Both the position numbers and the translations under genes were made by a program. The notes under the pieces were generated by a model, which worked only from the letters and a program-made list of their open reading frames with translations, was not told the origin of the DNA and did no database searches. Shown in pieces: positions 1-11,078 of a stretch of DNA of 64,000 bases. The stretch spans positions 5,022,001 to 5,086,000 of the forward strand of contig CM059625.1 of assembly GCA_030435675.1 (NCBI GenBank). Direction: 5' to 3'. The stretch comes from Steinernema hermaphroditum. Lineage: Eukaryota > Nematoda > Chromadorea > Rhabditida > Steinernematidae. The stretch's first letter is position 1, and each line of letters starts with the position of its first letter.

Positions 1-3000
1 CATCGTCTCCGCGCCCTCGGAACCCGTAGTGTGACTCCGGGAAGTAATTCAGTGGACCGGCGACGTGCAATATCACTATTTCAGCCAGAGGAAGAGCATG
101 GCGCCCGTTCATCCGCGAAAGTTCAAAACTCATTTGAATATGAAATCGCGGAAAATCGAAAAAGGACGTTGAGGACGTGGCACTGAGGAACAGGCTCGTC
201 ACCTCAGACGTTCGTTTCGTAATTAATTACTCAAAATGTACGTGTACATGGTGGATATCAACGAATGGACGACGACAAGAAGCGAGATCATGACAGAACG
301 GAACGGCCGCTGATGATAGTGCCGAACGGAAGGAGAAACAACAGTGTTGCCACTCTGAAAAATCGCCTTAAGAGACGCAGTTCCGGGAATAGAAGGAGTT
401 AAAATAATCTCTAAAAGGCCTAATGAGTGGTGCGGAGGGGGCGCGAGCGAACACGAAGCAGCAGCCCGTTTGCCCCCACCGACTCGACAAAACATTCAGG
501 ACGAGCGTGACAAATCTGTAATCGATGCTTTGAGGGGTGCGAAAAAGGAGCGAAAGTTTGGTTATCTGTCAAAATGCCGTGACAAACTGAAGAAAAACTC
601 TGGTGAAGTTCGCGCGGCAGCCGGCAGCGGCGTCGCCGCGACGAGCCTATCGAAAGCTCCTTTCGTTCTCAAAAGCATTGCTCGCCCGATGTCTGACTGG
701 CGTCGATGGCTTCGTCGGGACGGGCCCGTTTCGGCGCCGAGCCAGAAAACCGCCCGAGGGCGGCGGCTGAGAATCCGGATAACTTGCGTCTCTGTCTTTC
801 CTTTATACGGAAACGTGCGCAATTAGTGGCTCAGTGTACAGGGGACTTTGCATGGGAGCGAAACATTTTAGCGACAATGCACCATTCAAAGTATTTCATG
901 GGCCGTTTGCCGTTCTTGTTTGCAACAAACGGAACCCCAACGATAATAAAGTGGAGTTGTATCAACGAAGATATCAGACATCGGTCAAGTTCGGGTGCTA
1001 TCGTGATTGATGCCCATTATTCATGGCTTCGTTTAGGATTATTTTGTGAAGCTTGAAAATCGAGCTTCGGTAGTGGGACGTTGTCACGCATTAGCCCACC
1101 ACATAGCATAACGATAAGGGCATATTTAAAAAGATGGATCCATATTGTCGGCACATGTCAGCATTGCTGCCGATCGCCTGCTTCGGTCAAAAATCTATAT
1201 CACAGATAGGATTGTTTGTGTGACGAGCCGCATGCCGCAATTTGCTATCACATAATTGATTCTGAGGACACTTTGCGTTATACAGACGGCGGATAACAGA
1301 GTTACATGAACTAAAGGGCACTGCCCACTGTGGATAGTGATTGTTACCAACGTCGGCAAATTAGCGTTGGTTCACCACGCAGACCTAACAGCCAACCCTT
1401 TTGCCCCTTCCACATGGAAGCATAGAAAGGGGTCTTTCTCGGTCGGAGAGAGGAAATATCAGTGACTTTACATTGAAACGTAGTCCGCTTTTATACTAAG
1501 ATATCATTTAAAAAAGGAGAGATTTATGGTTTATACCCAACCCCATCATAACCGCATTTTAAAGTAAAATTATTAACCTAACGACCGTGACAAAAACCTC
1601 AATCTGCCTAATGTGTGGCTAACACCGGGATCGGATAGATCATAAAGTGATAAGTTATGTCCCTACGGCTAATAAATGCGAGAGTCCGGTCGGCGGAAAT
1701 GGTGTTAGACCACACCTTGCCTCTCAGAGTCGTAAACGAAATTTACATTAATGAGATAGAAACCGCCAACATCGCCGAGAATTATTGGATTTTGTCAAAA
1801 ACTGCTATTTCTCTAACACGAATTGCCACCGTACACCGATTGCGTCGCCGACCAAATGCCAATTTTAATTGCCCATCGGGGACTACGGTATTTGAACGAA
1901 ATGACGTTATGCTGCAAAAAGTGAGCAGTTGAACCGTGGCTAACATTAATTGCGAACCGTTTCAAAATGATAGCTTAGGAAACGCGCTCTTTTGCACGTA
2001 TTTGTTTGTTCGCGACGCTTCCGTCTTTTTGCTACTGTAGCCGGAAAAAGCAATGAAGTTGCTTTAAACGTTTCAGCGTTCTATGCGTAGCGCTTACAAA
2101 CGTCCCTGGAGACGTGCATAATGGTGCTGCTTCTGGGATTTGCAGTTTTTTGATTGAAACGTTTTGCACGACGCCCGCCTATCTTCCATGCGCATTTTAC
2201 AAAACGGTTCTTCGGCGGTTTTAAAAGCGCAAAATGACGCGAATACATAAGTATGTGACAAGTCGCTTCATCCTTTTTGCAGCTGGTACATACAGGAACA
2301 TGCGTATCGATGGTTGGGCGACTTCCCATTAAACGCAAGAGACAAAATCGAATCGATGGCGTTAAATTTTCACGCTAATTAGCGAGAATGAACCTAAAAG
2401 TGGACTCGAAGGTTAACATTGCATCTGGGGCTAAAGTCCGACTTTCCCTGGTCGATCTTTACTGATAAATAAAACATGCGTCTCGGTGCGCAGAACTCGG
2501 ACAAAACACGCGCTGAAAAAATAAACAAAGTAAAGTGCTCAACGTATTAAACATTCATGACACCAGTGGTTCTAGCTTTGATGGATTTCACGTCGCCACG
2601 TTCATATTAGCTGCTCTGCTCGAGACTCGTTGGACTCCACTTTTTATGCGCATTCGCTTGGTACCGAAGATTCCGAAAGGAGCTGCGAGCATAACGTTTT
2701 ATGAATTTAATGACACGACACTGATATTGTAGCGACAAAAAGAAAGCGAATAACGGCAGTTCAACCGGCCAAATGGTAGATGGTCTACATCCGATTTAAA
2801 TCTACGGGGACACTTAATGTCGTTCAGTTCTGAGAGCACGGTCGAAATCCCAAAAGGGCTCTTGGGGGCAAATCACAGCTCATGTTCAGGGGATGGTACA
2901 AATTCTTGGGGGCACGGTCGAAATAGGGAAGGGTTCAGATCAAGGTATAGTTGAAATGGCATCATACCGAAGGAAGACTGGTATTCTGTGTGCGAAGTAG

Positions 3001-4164
3001 TGGTTGCTGAAGTGACAGTCATGTCTCATGCGGTCTAACCATCATATTTCGTAAAGTGCGGGCGGATAACAAACCATTGCAACCAGGCTTTAAATTTGGT
3101 CATCAAAAGATAGGCCACTATGCAAACTCAAATTTTGCCTAGCGCGAGTTATCGTTATTCCACTAACCTATAGATTTTTTCAATTGGAGGATAAGAGGCG
3201 TACCAAAGTGTTTAAAAACAAACAGAGAACCAGACAAAAGCGTCGTCTTCGTATACCACTCCATTTGCACTTACAGTAGTTTTCCATTTACCTCTGAGTA
3301 GCAGGACACATCCTTTGTTCGGCTACTTTGATCATCAAAGTAATTGGCATGCAGTTCATCGCTATTATCACAGCAATGACGAAGCCAAGTAACTGCATCA
3401 TCACTCACCAAATCACCGAGTAAAGATGATGTACGCTATACAATTCGTTTCGTTGTTTTCCAAGAAGAAATTTCGTACGTCACATAACGTTTTATAAATT
3501 GTATGACAGAAACAGAAAATTGAATGTGGTGAACTTGAGAAAGGGTTCTTTTCTCTCAAGTTAAACCTATTTTCGCCATTTGCTGCATAATTGTATCGAG
3601 GGAAATGACAGACGGATGAGGACACGGTGAATATGCAAGATATTCGTTTCAAATGGGGCGGTTTTTACACTGAAGGAGGGCTTGATTCTAGAGTAAAAGT
3701 GAAAGGAGCGCTTGAAGTCCACATCACTTCACATTCTGTACAATTATAGCCTTAGCCCGACAGACGACGATGAAAGCATTCCCACAATGAGTGGTTTGCT
3801 TTGACGTCAACATAAAATTGAGATCATGTTCAAGTGAATGTTCTAGACAATCGCAATGCACAGTCACGCCTGCTCGTTAACACGGAAGCAGATGTGATTC
3901 ATGAAAGACAAAAGTCCTCTCACAGACAAAAACAAAACTGCTTTCGTGTTAGAACAATTTTCTGCTTCCGTCATATCAGAGACACTGGCAACGCAATTAA
4001 CTGGAATGAGTCACAAATGATGTGTTGTTTTCAGTGGACCCGACCATATGCCGACTTGAAGGTACAGTCTATGTCGGACTGAAAAAAACAGTAAAAGACG
4101 TTTTTTACCACCATAAGATGAGTTTCACTGTGTCTGATCGTAGAACAACAAGAAATCAGATCTC
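1..4164. other. Intergenic region without a supported gene
   Basis: I see no convincing gene. Open frames at 470-826 and 706-1056 lie in a GC-richer patch that is open in several frames on both strands and shows no signal peptide, domain or splice structure. The rest is AT-rich. A small internal duplication occurs around 2837-2925, where GCACGGTCGAAAT and CTTGGGGGCA each appear twice. Confidence 0.5.
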
Positions 4165-4167
4165 TAA

Positions 4168-4342
4168 AGGCCCGTTTATACTCTGCGCGGCAGAAAACCC
4201 CATTTTTGTGCCGCTTAGCTTGTCTACGTGTGACTATTTACGCAAAACCAAATAAAACCGCACAGTCCTGATGCTTTCGGACCGGGTTATCAAACCGGCA
4301 CAGAAAATGGGGTTTTCTGCCGTGCAGAGTATAAACAGGCCT
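4168..4342. mobile_element. Palindromic MITE, PIF/Harbinger-like
   Basis: This 175-bp element is almost entirely an inverted repeat. The left end begins AGGCCCGTTTATACTCTGC and the right end is its near-exact reverse complement, with arms of about 47 bp that also contain CGGCAGAAAACCCCATTTT. The flanks are TAA on both sides (4165-4167 and 4343-4345), which fits a 3-bp TAA/TTA target duplication. A TWA duplication with GGCC-starting termini is typical of PIF/Harbinger MITEs. No transposase frame is present, so it is non-autonomous. Confidence 0.75.
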
Positions 4343-4345
4343 TAA

Positions 4346-5861
4346 GGCGCATCCAGAAATAGTTATTGTGTCACCAGCATGGTTCTACATGGTGGTGGTT
4401 GGCCGAATGCGGACGCAGCGCAGTGGTGCAGCACAGCAGGTAAAAGTGGAATCCCGCCATTGGGGCGGATGGCTGCGACCTCAGAGTTGCAGCGAACCTT
4501 CGTCTTGAGTGTGCGATGGGGGTGGTGACCTCCTTCGCGGTGTGGTTCGGCCTACGCTCTACGACATGGTGCCAACAACCACGACCGCTCATTGAACTCA
4601 CTCAACGAACTTAAGAGAGAGTGAGTGTACGACCTGACCGAACGCTGTCGACAAAAATGAACAGTGATTAAAGAAAGACATAACTTAATTCCTCATTATG
4701 AGTTTTCCCTATAGAGAACACAATGAAAACTGTTTCGAAAGCGGATGGGGCAGTATCGCAAAGTGTATTTTATCAACAAGAACAGCTCGAACTATTCTGC
4801 AGTTAAACGTTCCTCATGTATTGCATGGGGCAGTGCATTGGAGTTAGGCAATAATCGGATAGGTCACGTAGACACCGGTGTAGTAAGGCTCATCATTCTG
4901 TTCAGACTTAGATTAATAGTTCTCATCTGCATGGCATGTGTCAATGCGAACATATGTTGAAAACGGTTCTCCAGCTATTTAAATTTTGAAAAAATCTCAA
5001 CTACAAGGATACTCTATAAGCCTAGAACAACTATCAATGTTGGCAAACTCCTCAAACCAACGGGTCAAAAGCTCCGGACAGTTGAGTTTCATAATGATCG
5101 CAACTGCGCTCTACCCATCTGCTCATCGAATCTCGGACTATGTGGAAGCGAAATTCCCCTTCTCTCTAAAAAGCAGCGTATCAGATTGCAGCGTTTCCTT
5201 GTTCATAAAACACTGCAGCGAAGCCCCGGGCAATTAATCTACTATTGTTTTTCTAACATTGCGTTCTAATTTCCAATTGATATTCTCGGGATGCACGAAA
5301 TCATTTGCCGACATCATTTTGTGCCACAGTAGTCAGAAAACGAACACTTATATAGATCATTTTAAGAGCTGGACGTTGGAGCATGAAGCCATTAGACGGC
5401 ACTAGTGAAGATTACACAAACGAAAGAAGACGATTAAAGATGTGTGCGCATATTTCTCAACATAATTTTGCAAATACGCTTGGATGAAGTGGTTCTTTCG
5501 GCTCTTTTAGCTCATGGCGCTAATTTTACACGAAATAGCGGAAATCAACGGGCGTCAAAACGGAAGGCGAAATACAAAAATAGCCTAAACGAAAATAAGG
5601 AAAGAACATGCTTAAAGAACGTTGTTACATTGAAAATGACGCTCGTGTTAGATCCAAATAGATTGACGCACTGCGGAACTCGGTTAATTCCAGCCGTAAT
5701 CTATGAATTACAGCTTTTCATTTGCATTTCTTCTGAATTTTGTTTCGACGGTCCTTGATTTGGCACCTCGACGTTCCGAGATGCGAGTTGCACAAGTTAC
5801 AAGTTTATTTCTCGTACTGTAGTACGATTATCAACTGTACTTACGAGTTATGAGTAAGATC
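4346..5861. other. Intergenic region, nothing recognised
   Basis: Only short AT-rich frames occur here, the longest about 100 codons at 5444-5758, with no signal peptide, domain or consistent splice sites. The right edge contains a candidate poly(A) signal for the minus-strand receptor gene. Confidence 0.5.
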
Positions 5862-5867
5862 TTTATT
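5862..5867 (-). terminator. Candidate poly(A) signal of the receptor gene
   Basis: TTTATT on the plus strand reads AATAAA on the minus strand, about 230 nt past the stop codon of the chemoreceptor gene at 6096. It is the nearest canonical hexamer I noticed. AT-rich surroundings make chance occurrence possible. Confidence 0.35.
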
Positions 5868-6095
5868 AAAATTATTTTCACAGCATCGTTTGATTTCGGA
5901 GGTTATAGGTACGTACTGCTCTGCAGATTCTATAGCCGTACTTGTCCTTAACGCCACGCATTCTGGTATTCTGTGAAGTACACGTCGCGTTGGCGGTGTA
6001 CATCGACGACCAGGTCGTTTCCCTTGAGGTTGCGAATGTGAACTGCGTGTTCAACCTAAACTGATGTTCTTGGGTGATTAACTATGCAAGTTTTG

Positions 6096-8742
6096 TCATA
6101 CACGAGCTGTTTTGCCGCAGAAGGTCACGCAACACTTGTCGCGAAACTTCTTACTCAGAGCTGCTATTACAACTGGGATGCCTATGGCCTGAAAAGTGGA
6201 AACAGTTAATTTCAACGTTTAATATGACACCTGGACAAAGAGCGTGATGATGAACAGAAAGTCCATAATGCGCTGGTCTATCTTATTCAAATCGATTACG
6301 AAATGACCAACGTAGTACACTACGGTAGCCATGAAGGTGGTGACGCAGATGACCAAGACAACGCGGTTGAGGAGTCGAGCACTTTTATAGTTTTCCGCTA
6401 ACTGATACCGCTCGGAGAGAGTGTGTGACGAAAGGTTACGACTCGATGTGATGTATTGGCGGTATGCTTTAGCTGGTATCAAGGCGAAACCCTGTAGTGC
6501 TATTACAATGGGAGCAGGGAGCAATGGGTGGCCTACGACAAAAGCCACGATGTTCAGGAAGAGCGAGATGAGAACCAGGAGTTGATTGGAGATGAGATCT
6601 GAAGCAATGTTTGTATGATGAGTTCCACAGATCCTTCACTTACGGAAACTGCTCATGACGCCGGAAAGGACACAAGCGAGAAACTGAAAGCAGGATGATA
6701 CAAAAAGTGACTCTCCCAATATCTGTGTCAGTATAGAAATCTTACGCCGGCCTATACTGGACGTGGGTGGGTCACTATGTCAAAAATAGAGACTTGGCAC
6801 CATCTCATTTCCAGTGTAAGGGGCTACCCATCAAGTTACTTGCATTTGCGGATAAATTTTTACTATTATTTACTATTTTTTACTCATATGCACATTATAC
6901 TCAGTCTCTTCATAAGTTCAAACTAAAAAGGAGTATCGTCTTTTTTAGCTAAGGGCCCGGTTCTGTGTTCACCGAAGAAACTTCATTTGCAGGAGCGTAC
7001 CTGGATGTTGATGAACGTGCACACTAAAATGGGGAAGCCTTGGTCCATCATTTCGTAGCTGCGGGCCAGGAACGAAGCTATTGAGCGTTCGAGAAGAATC
7101 AGAAAAATGTTCAGAGCGCTCGCGAAAAGACCTAAACAAAGAGCTTTACACATTGTATGCTGTTTTGACCTATGGCCTGAAGAGATGCAGCAAAATCAGA
7201 GGCGTGAGATAATATGGTCATCTTGAATCACTGGAAAACATTCAGTGGATATAGGAAGGGCGCAGGACCTGCAGAAGTACTTTGCATGTGCAATTCAGGG
7301 GATCTTTATGGAGGAATGAAGGATGAGATCTGACTAGAATGATTTTGAGCCAAAGATAAAGCTAAAGCTAAGGATTCAGGTCCTGGAACGAAAAAGGAAC
7401 TAGGGAAGTCTAAGCCCTGTAACACTGGGAAGAGATGAGTCTAGACCGAGTTACAGATGACAAGCCATGGAAAATGGGTGTTAAGGAGTGTATATACAAA
7501 TAGAGTGCGTTTCTCAAGAGATGGTCCAACCATCGGCAGATGGAGATGAGTCTGTAAAAAGCTTTAGGAATTGAGCATGAGAATAAATTGCTAAGGGCTT
7601 GCTTATGTAAGTTCTTATGCAGTATGATGGTTGACATAGAGATGATAAAACATAATGCGCTAGAGATATGAGGAATTGTGTTTTTTTTTACATAAAATCG
7701 TTTAAAATTTGCAGCATATTACTTGTCGTAGGTGGTCCGGAGGTCGCTGCAGACTGCCGTTGCGGCTACACCCTTTACCCACAACCTCTCTACACGCGAC
7801 CTTTCCACTTTCACTTATCGCATGTCAAAATGGCCCCTCCGATTTCCATTTCCATTTTCATCGTTAAGTCCCTTTCTTCCGATCGGTTTCCAGATTAGAG
7901 CCGACAGTTATCCAAAGTGAACTGTTTACGTCAACCTACGCCGGAATTAGAAGCATTCATAAGCCGTTCCTGCGGGCTCACTTAACGGATTGTTTGTAAT
8001 TCCTTTGGGCGATAAATATCTGACAATACTTTGTAGTGGTATGACACATATACTTGCAGAATCGCCGTTCCTCTCTTCCAAATTTTTCAAAATGCTATCA
8101 TCTCAGAAATAAATACTAGGAATGGTGTCGCTTTTTGATGTATTCTGAAAAATCAGTTACTGTAGAAAGCGGATATGCCGATGTTGTTACTGCCCGATTC
8201 TTGAGCACTTTCCGTTAATCCTCCTCGAAAATAGGGATTAGGAAAATCTGGTTGATTTCTCATCCTCCTGTGGAAAATCTGATTGATCTGTCCTCCTCAT
8301 ATGCTTCCTACGGTCTGTAAGACTGACTCTTTCCTTGAAAAGAAACTGAATCAGAGGCCATTAACAAGGCACAGAGAATGCGAAACTACAGAATTCTCGG
8401 GGTATGTAAAGTACCTGTGCACATAATGTTCGATACAACTCCAACGATTACTTCACTTCCGTTGAGAATGGTGATTAGGTTGGAAACCATGTGGCAGAAG
8501 CAGGTGAGAGCATACGTGAACGGGAGGTTCACCAGTAACAGTTGTAGATTGCGGTGGTATACCTACAGTTGTCCATGTTCCAAACCCCTTGGTGCGCCGA
8601 GTACGGCTACCTTTGTTATGCATAAGAGATAGGCGAAAAAGAGTGACCATAAGACAACGATCGACGACAGAACTAACTGAACAGCGTTGGCTACGTGAAA
8701 CGGCTGTGCATGTTTGGTAAGTTCACTGTCTTCTTCTGGCAT
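6096..8742 (-). CDS. Nematode chemoreceptor GPCR, Sra superfamily (Sre/Srab/Srb-like)
   Basis: This is a predicted seven-transmembrane chemosensory receptor of 288 residues. The exons (minus strand) are 8742-8611, 8562-8415, 7131-7001, 6683-6644, 6598-6537, 6491-6231 and 6188-6096, and all junctions keep frame. Hydrophobic segments lie near residues 19-42, 50-72, 84-107, 126-150, 152-175, 212-235 and 245-268. Family-type signatures are YHRNLQLLLVN at the start of TM2, LLERSIASF at the end of TM3 (107-114), and LSERYQLAEN in intracellular loop 3 (196-205), the hallmark of the Sra superfamily. The C-terminus KKFRDKCC is basic and cysteine-rich. The 45-nt intron at 6492-6536 is a multiple of three without stops, so its retention would add 15 residues. 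The second intron is about 1.28 kb and the others are 317 nt or shorter. Such receptors act in the plasma membrane of sensory neurons. The family assignment is by motif only, and the subfamily is uncertain. Confidence 0.85.
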
Positions 8743-9485
8743 AATTACCTGAAAAAAGTCGATTGATCATATGCAAGGCGGTGCATAATGACACTGAAGC
8801 GAACGACTTGCACACGAATACGGTACAGAACCGTATAGTAGAACAAAGCTTTCTAATCCCTGGAAATCGTACTCTTTTCCACATAACAACGACGGCCATT
8901 TTCAAGTTTCTAAGCAAACAGCACCGAAGTGAGTCGGTTCTGGCTAAAGCTCCGGGCAAAATAAAGTGTTTTACGGATTAGTTTTTTGTTCAATGGAATC
9001 TCTTCTTTCAGAGTCCCCGGCCATTGATGTTGTTTCCTCTCAGAGAAGTGTAAGCCTAAGCTAGAGACTAACGCCAGGTTGTCGAATATCAATGTCAGTT
9101 ATGCAGATACCAAGGAAACTGCTCACGAGCAGCACAGGCGATATAACTCTGGAGACCAGCTCTGGCCACTTAGGCAAAATCGCCTATTTACAAAGAGCTG
9201 CTCCGACAAACTCAACGCTAACGATAAGCAAGCCATTGAAAGCACTGCTCACAACACGATGAATATTTCAGATTCTCTCGGTTGTTAATCTTTGGTAATT
9301 TGGTAGTAGGGAAGGTTCAATTTTATTTTGCGTGCTTCATTACCGAATCTTTCATTTGTATCAGCGGCGATGAATGTCTCAATGATCTATTAGACACCTC
9401 GGCCGTACTTCTAACATCTAGCCAAGAAGACCACCAATACCACTGGACCCCACGGCGTCGCAGTGCGAAGCCCATTGAAACTCTG
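8743..9485. other. Upstream region of the receptor gene, possible decayed hydrophobic frame
   Basis: Nothing firm is present. On the minus strand around 9290-9100 there are short hydrophobic stretches interrupted by stops, which could be remains of another receptor-like gene. No complete exon with splice sites can be defined. Confidence 0.35.
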
Positions 9486-10014
9486 AAGTCATTTCTGCTT
9501 GTTTACCATTGTAAGATACCAAAATAGAAGCAATGTCGGCAGAGATCGTTCTGTGGGGATGATCTATGAGGCCATATGCTGTTAAGATCAGAAGCGTGGA
9601 CAGAGTCGATGCCCGATTCTCGATCTCTTTTTTATAATCTTCCCGAAAAATGGTTTAAACGCAAATCCGTCCGATCTTTCATGCACATCCGTTTCGAAAA
9701 GGAAGTGATCGGCGTGTTTTACTGAAATAACAACGATGGCTCGAAGGGTAAATCCGGCAAAATAAAAATAATAAAACCTTGATTTTCGCAGGCGGATTCT
9801 ATCAAAATCAAGCTATCGACAGAGGGTGGCCAAAACATTGATATTTGAGCGCAAGTCTACAAAGCCACATTCTAAAACATTTAGTAAAACCGGTCTGCTT
9901 CTATCCTCTTAAAAAAATGTTCCCATCCGCCAAGAACCAGCAACACTGCATGACTCCATGATGCCGCCGATAGAAGCCAAAGTCTCGCTGAAATTACGAA
10001 GTCTGCGCCGCCAG
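9486..10014. repeat. Direct repeat, copy 1
   Basis: This block is colinear with the block at 10435-11078, sharing long stretches such as GTTTACCATTGTAAGATACC and GGATGATCTATGAGGCCATA at roughly 85-90 percent identity by eye. Single-base indels shift any reading frame between the copies, for example near 9637-9660. That argues against a conserved protein in its present form. It could be a duplicated and decayed minus-strand gene or a dispersed repeat. Confidence 0.7.
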
Positions 10015-10434
10015 TGGATGATGATCTCTGCGTCCGATGTGCTACTCCTCAACCGGAATCACTTCTTCGCCCCCTGTCCTTATCGTGATCCCCTTCGTCG
10101 CTCTGCTCAGATAGCGACCTAGCCGAAGGTACAAGAAAATTGACGTTAACTGTGGTATACATCTGTTCTTCGGCAACAGTAAGAAATACAGTTTTCTTCG
10201 GTTTACATAGGAAAGCCCTAGACCTCTTATAAGTGAGTTATTTGATGTGTTTATCTTGACTCCCTCAGTCAAATTTCCTACACGACAACATCTTATTACC
10301 AGCAGCGGTAGCTACGATAGCATTAGCGTAATCCAAAAGCTAATCTGCTTATGTGATTCCTTCTGACTACAAAATGTCCTACAGAACAACAAACAAGGAA
10401 CAACAATATTATTCGTGTCCTGAGCGTTTTTGTA
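10015..10434. other. Spacer between the two direct-repeat copies
   Basis: About 420 bp of unique sequence. A 76-codon minus-strand frame (10272-10042) is present but has no recognisable features. Confidence 0.4.
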
Positions 10435-11078
10435 AAGTCATTTTTGCTCGTTTACCATTGTAAGATACCAAACAAAATGCAAAGTCGGCAGAAATCATTC
10501 TGTGGGGATGATCTATGAGGCCATATGCTGTTAAGATCAGAAGTGTGGACAGGACAGAGTCGATGCCCGATTCTCGATCTCTTTTTTATAATCTTCTCGA
10601 AAAAAGGATTTAAACACAAATCCGTCTGATCTTTCATGCACATCCGTTTCGAAAAGGAAGTGATCGGCGAATTTTGTTGAAATAACAACGATGGCTCGAA
10701 TTTGTTTATAGAGCCTACACAATAATTTCCACATATCGAGCTCCGGCGACAATGTGGCGACTGCCCAGGCGAGGAACAGGGGCAGATCGAACGGTCATTT
10801 AAATCCGGCAAAAGAAAAATCAAGAAACCTTGATATGTGCAAGCGGATTCTATCAAAATTAAGCAAGCTATCGGCACACCCCTTTGGCCTTACAGGTTGG
10901 ACTAATCATCGACATCTGAGCGCAAATCTACAAAGCGACTTTCTAGAACATTCAGTGAAACGGTCGGTTTCTGTCCTGTTTCAAAATAATGTTTCCTTTT
11001 CGTCAAGAACCAGTGGCACAGCATGACTCCATGATAGAAGCCAAAGTCTCGCTGAAACTACGAAGTCTACGCCGCCAG
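10435..11078. repeat. Direct repeat, copy 2
   Basis: This is the second copy of the block at 9486-10014 in the same orientation. It carries roughly 110 bp of extra sequence (about 10701-10799) absent from copy 1. A minus-strand frame of 141 codons (10877-10452) crosses it, but the matching frame in copy 1 is broken, so I do not call a gene. Confidence 0.7.
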
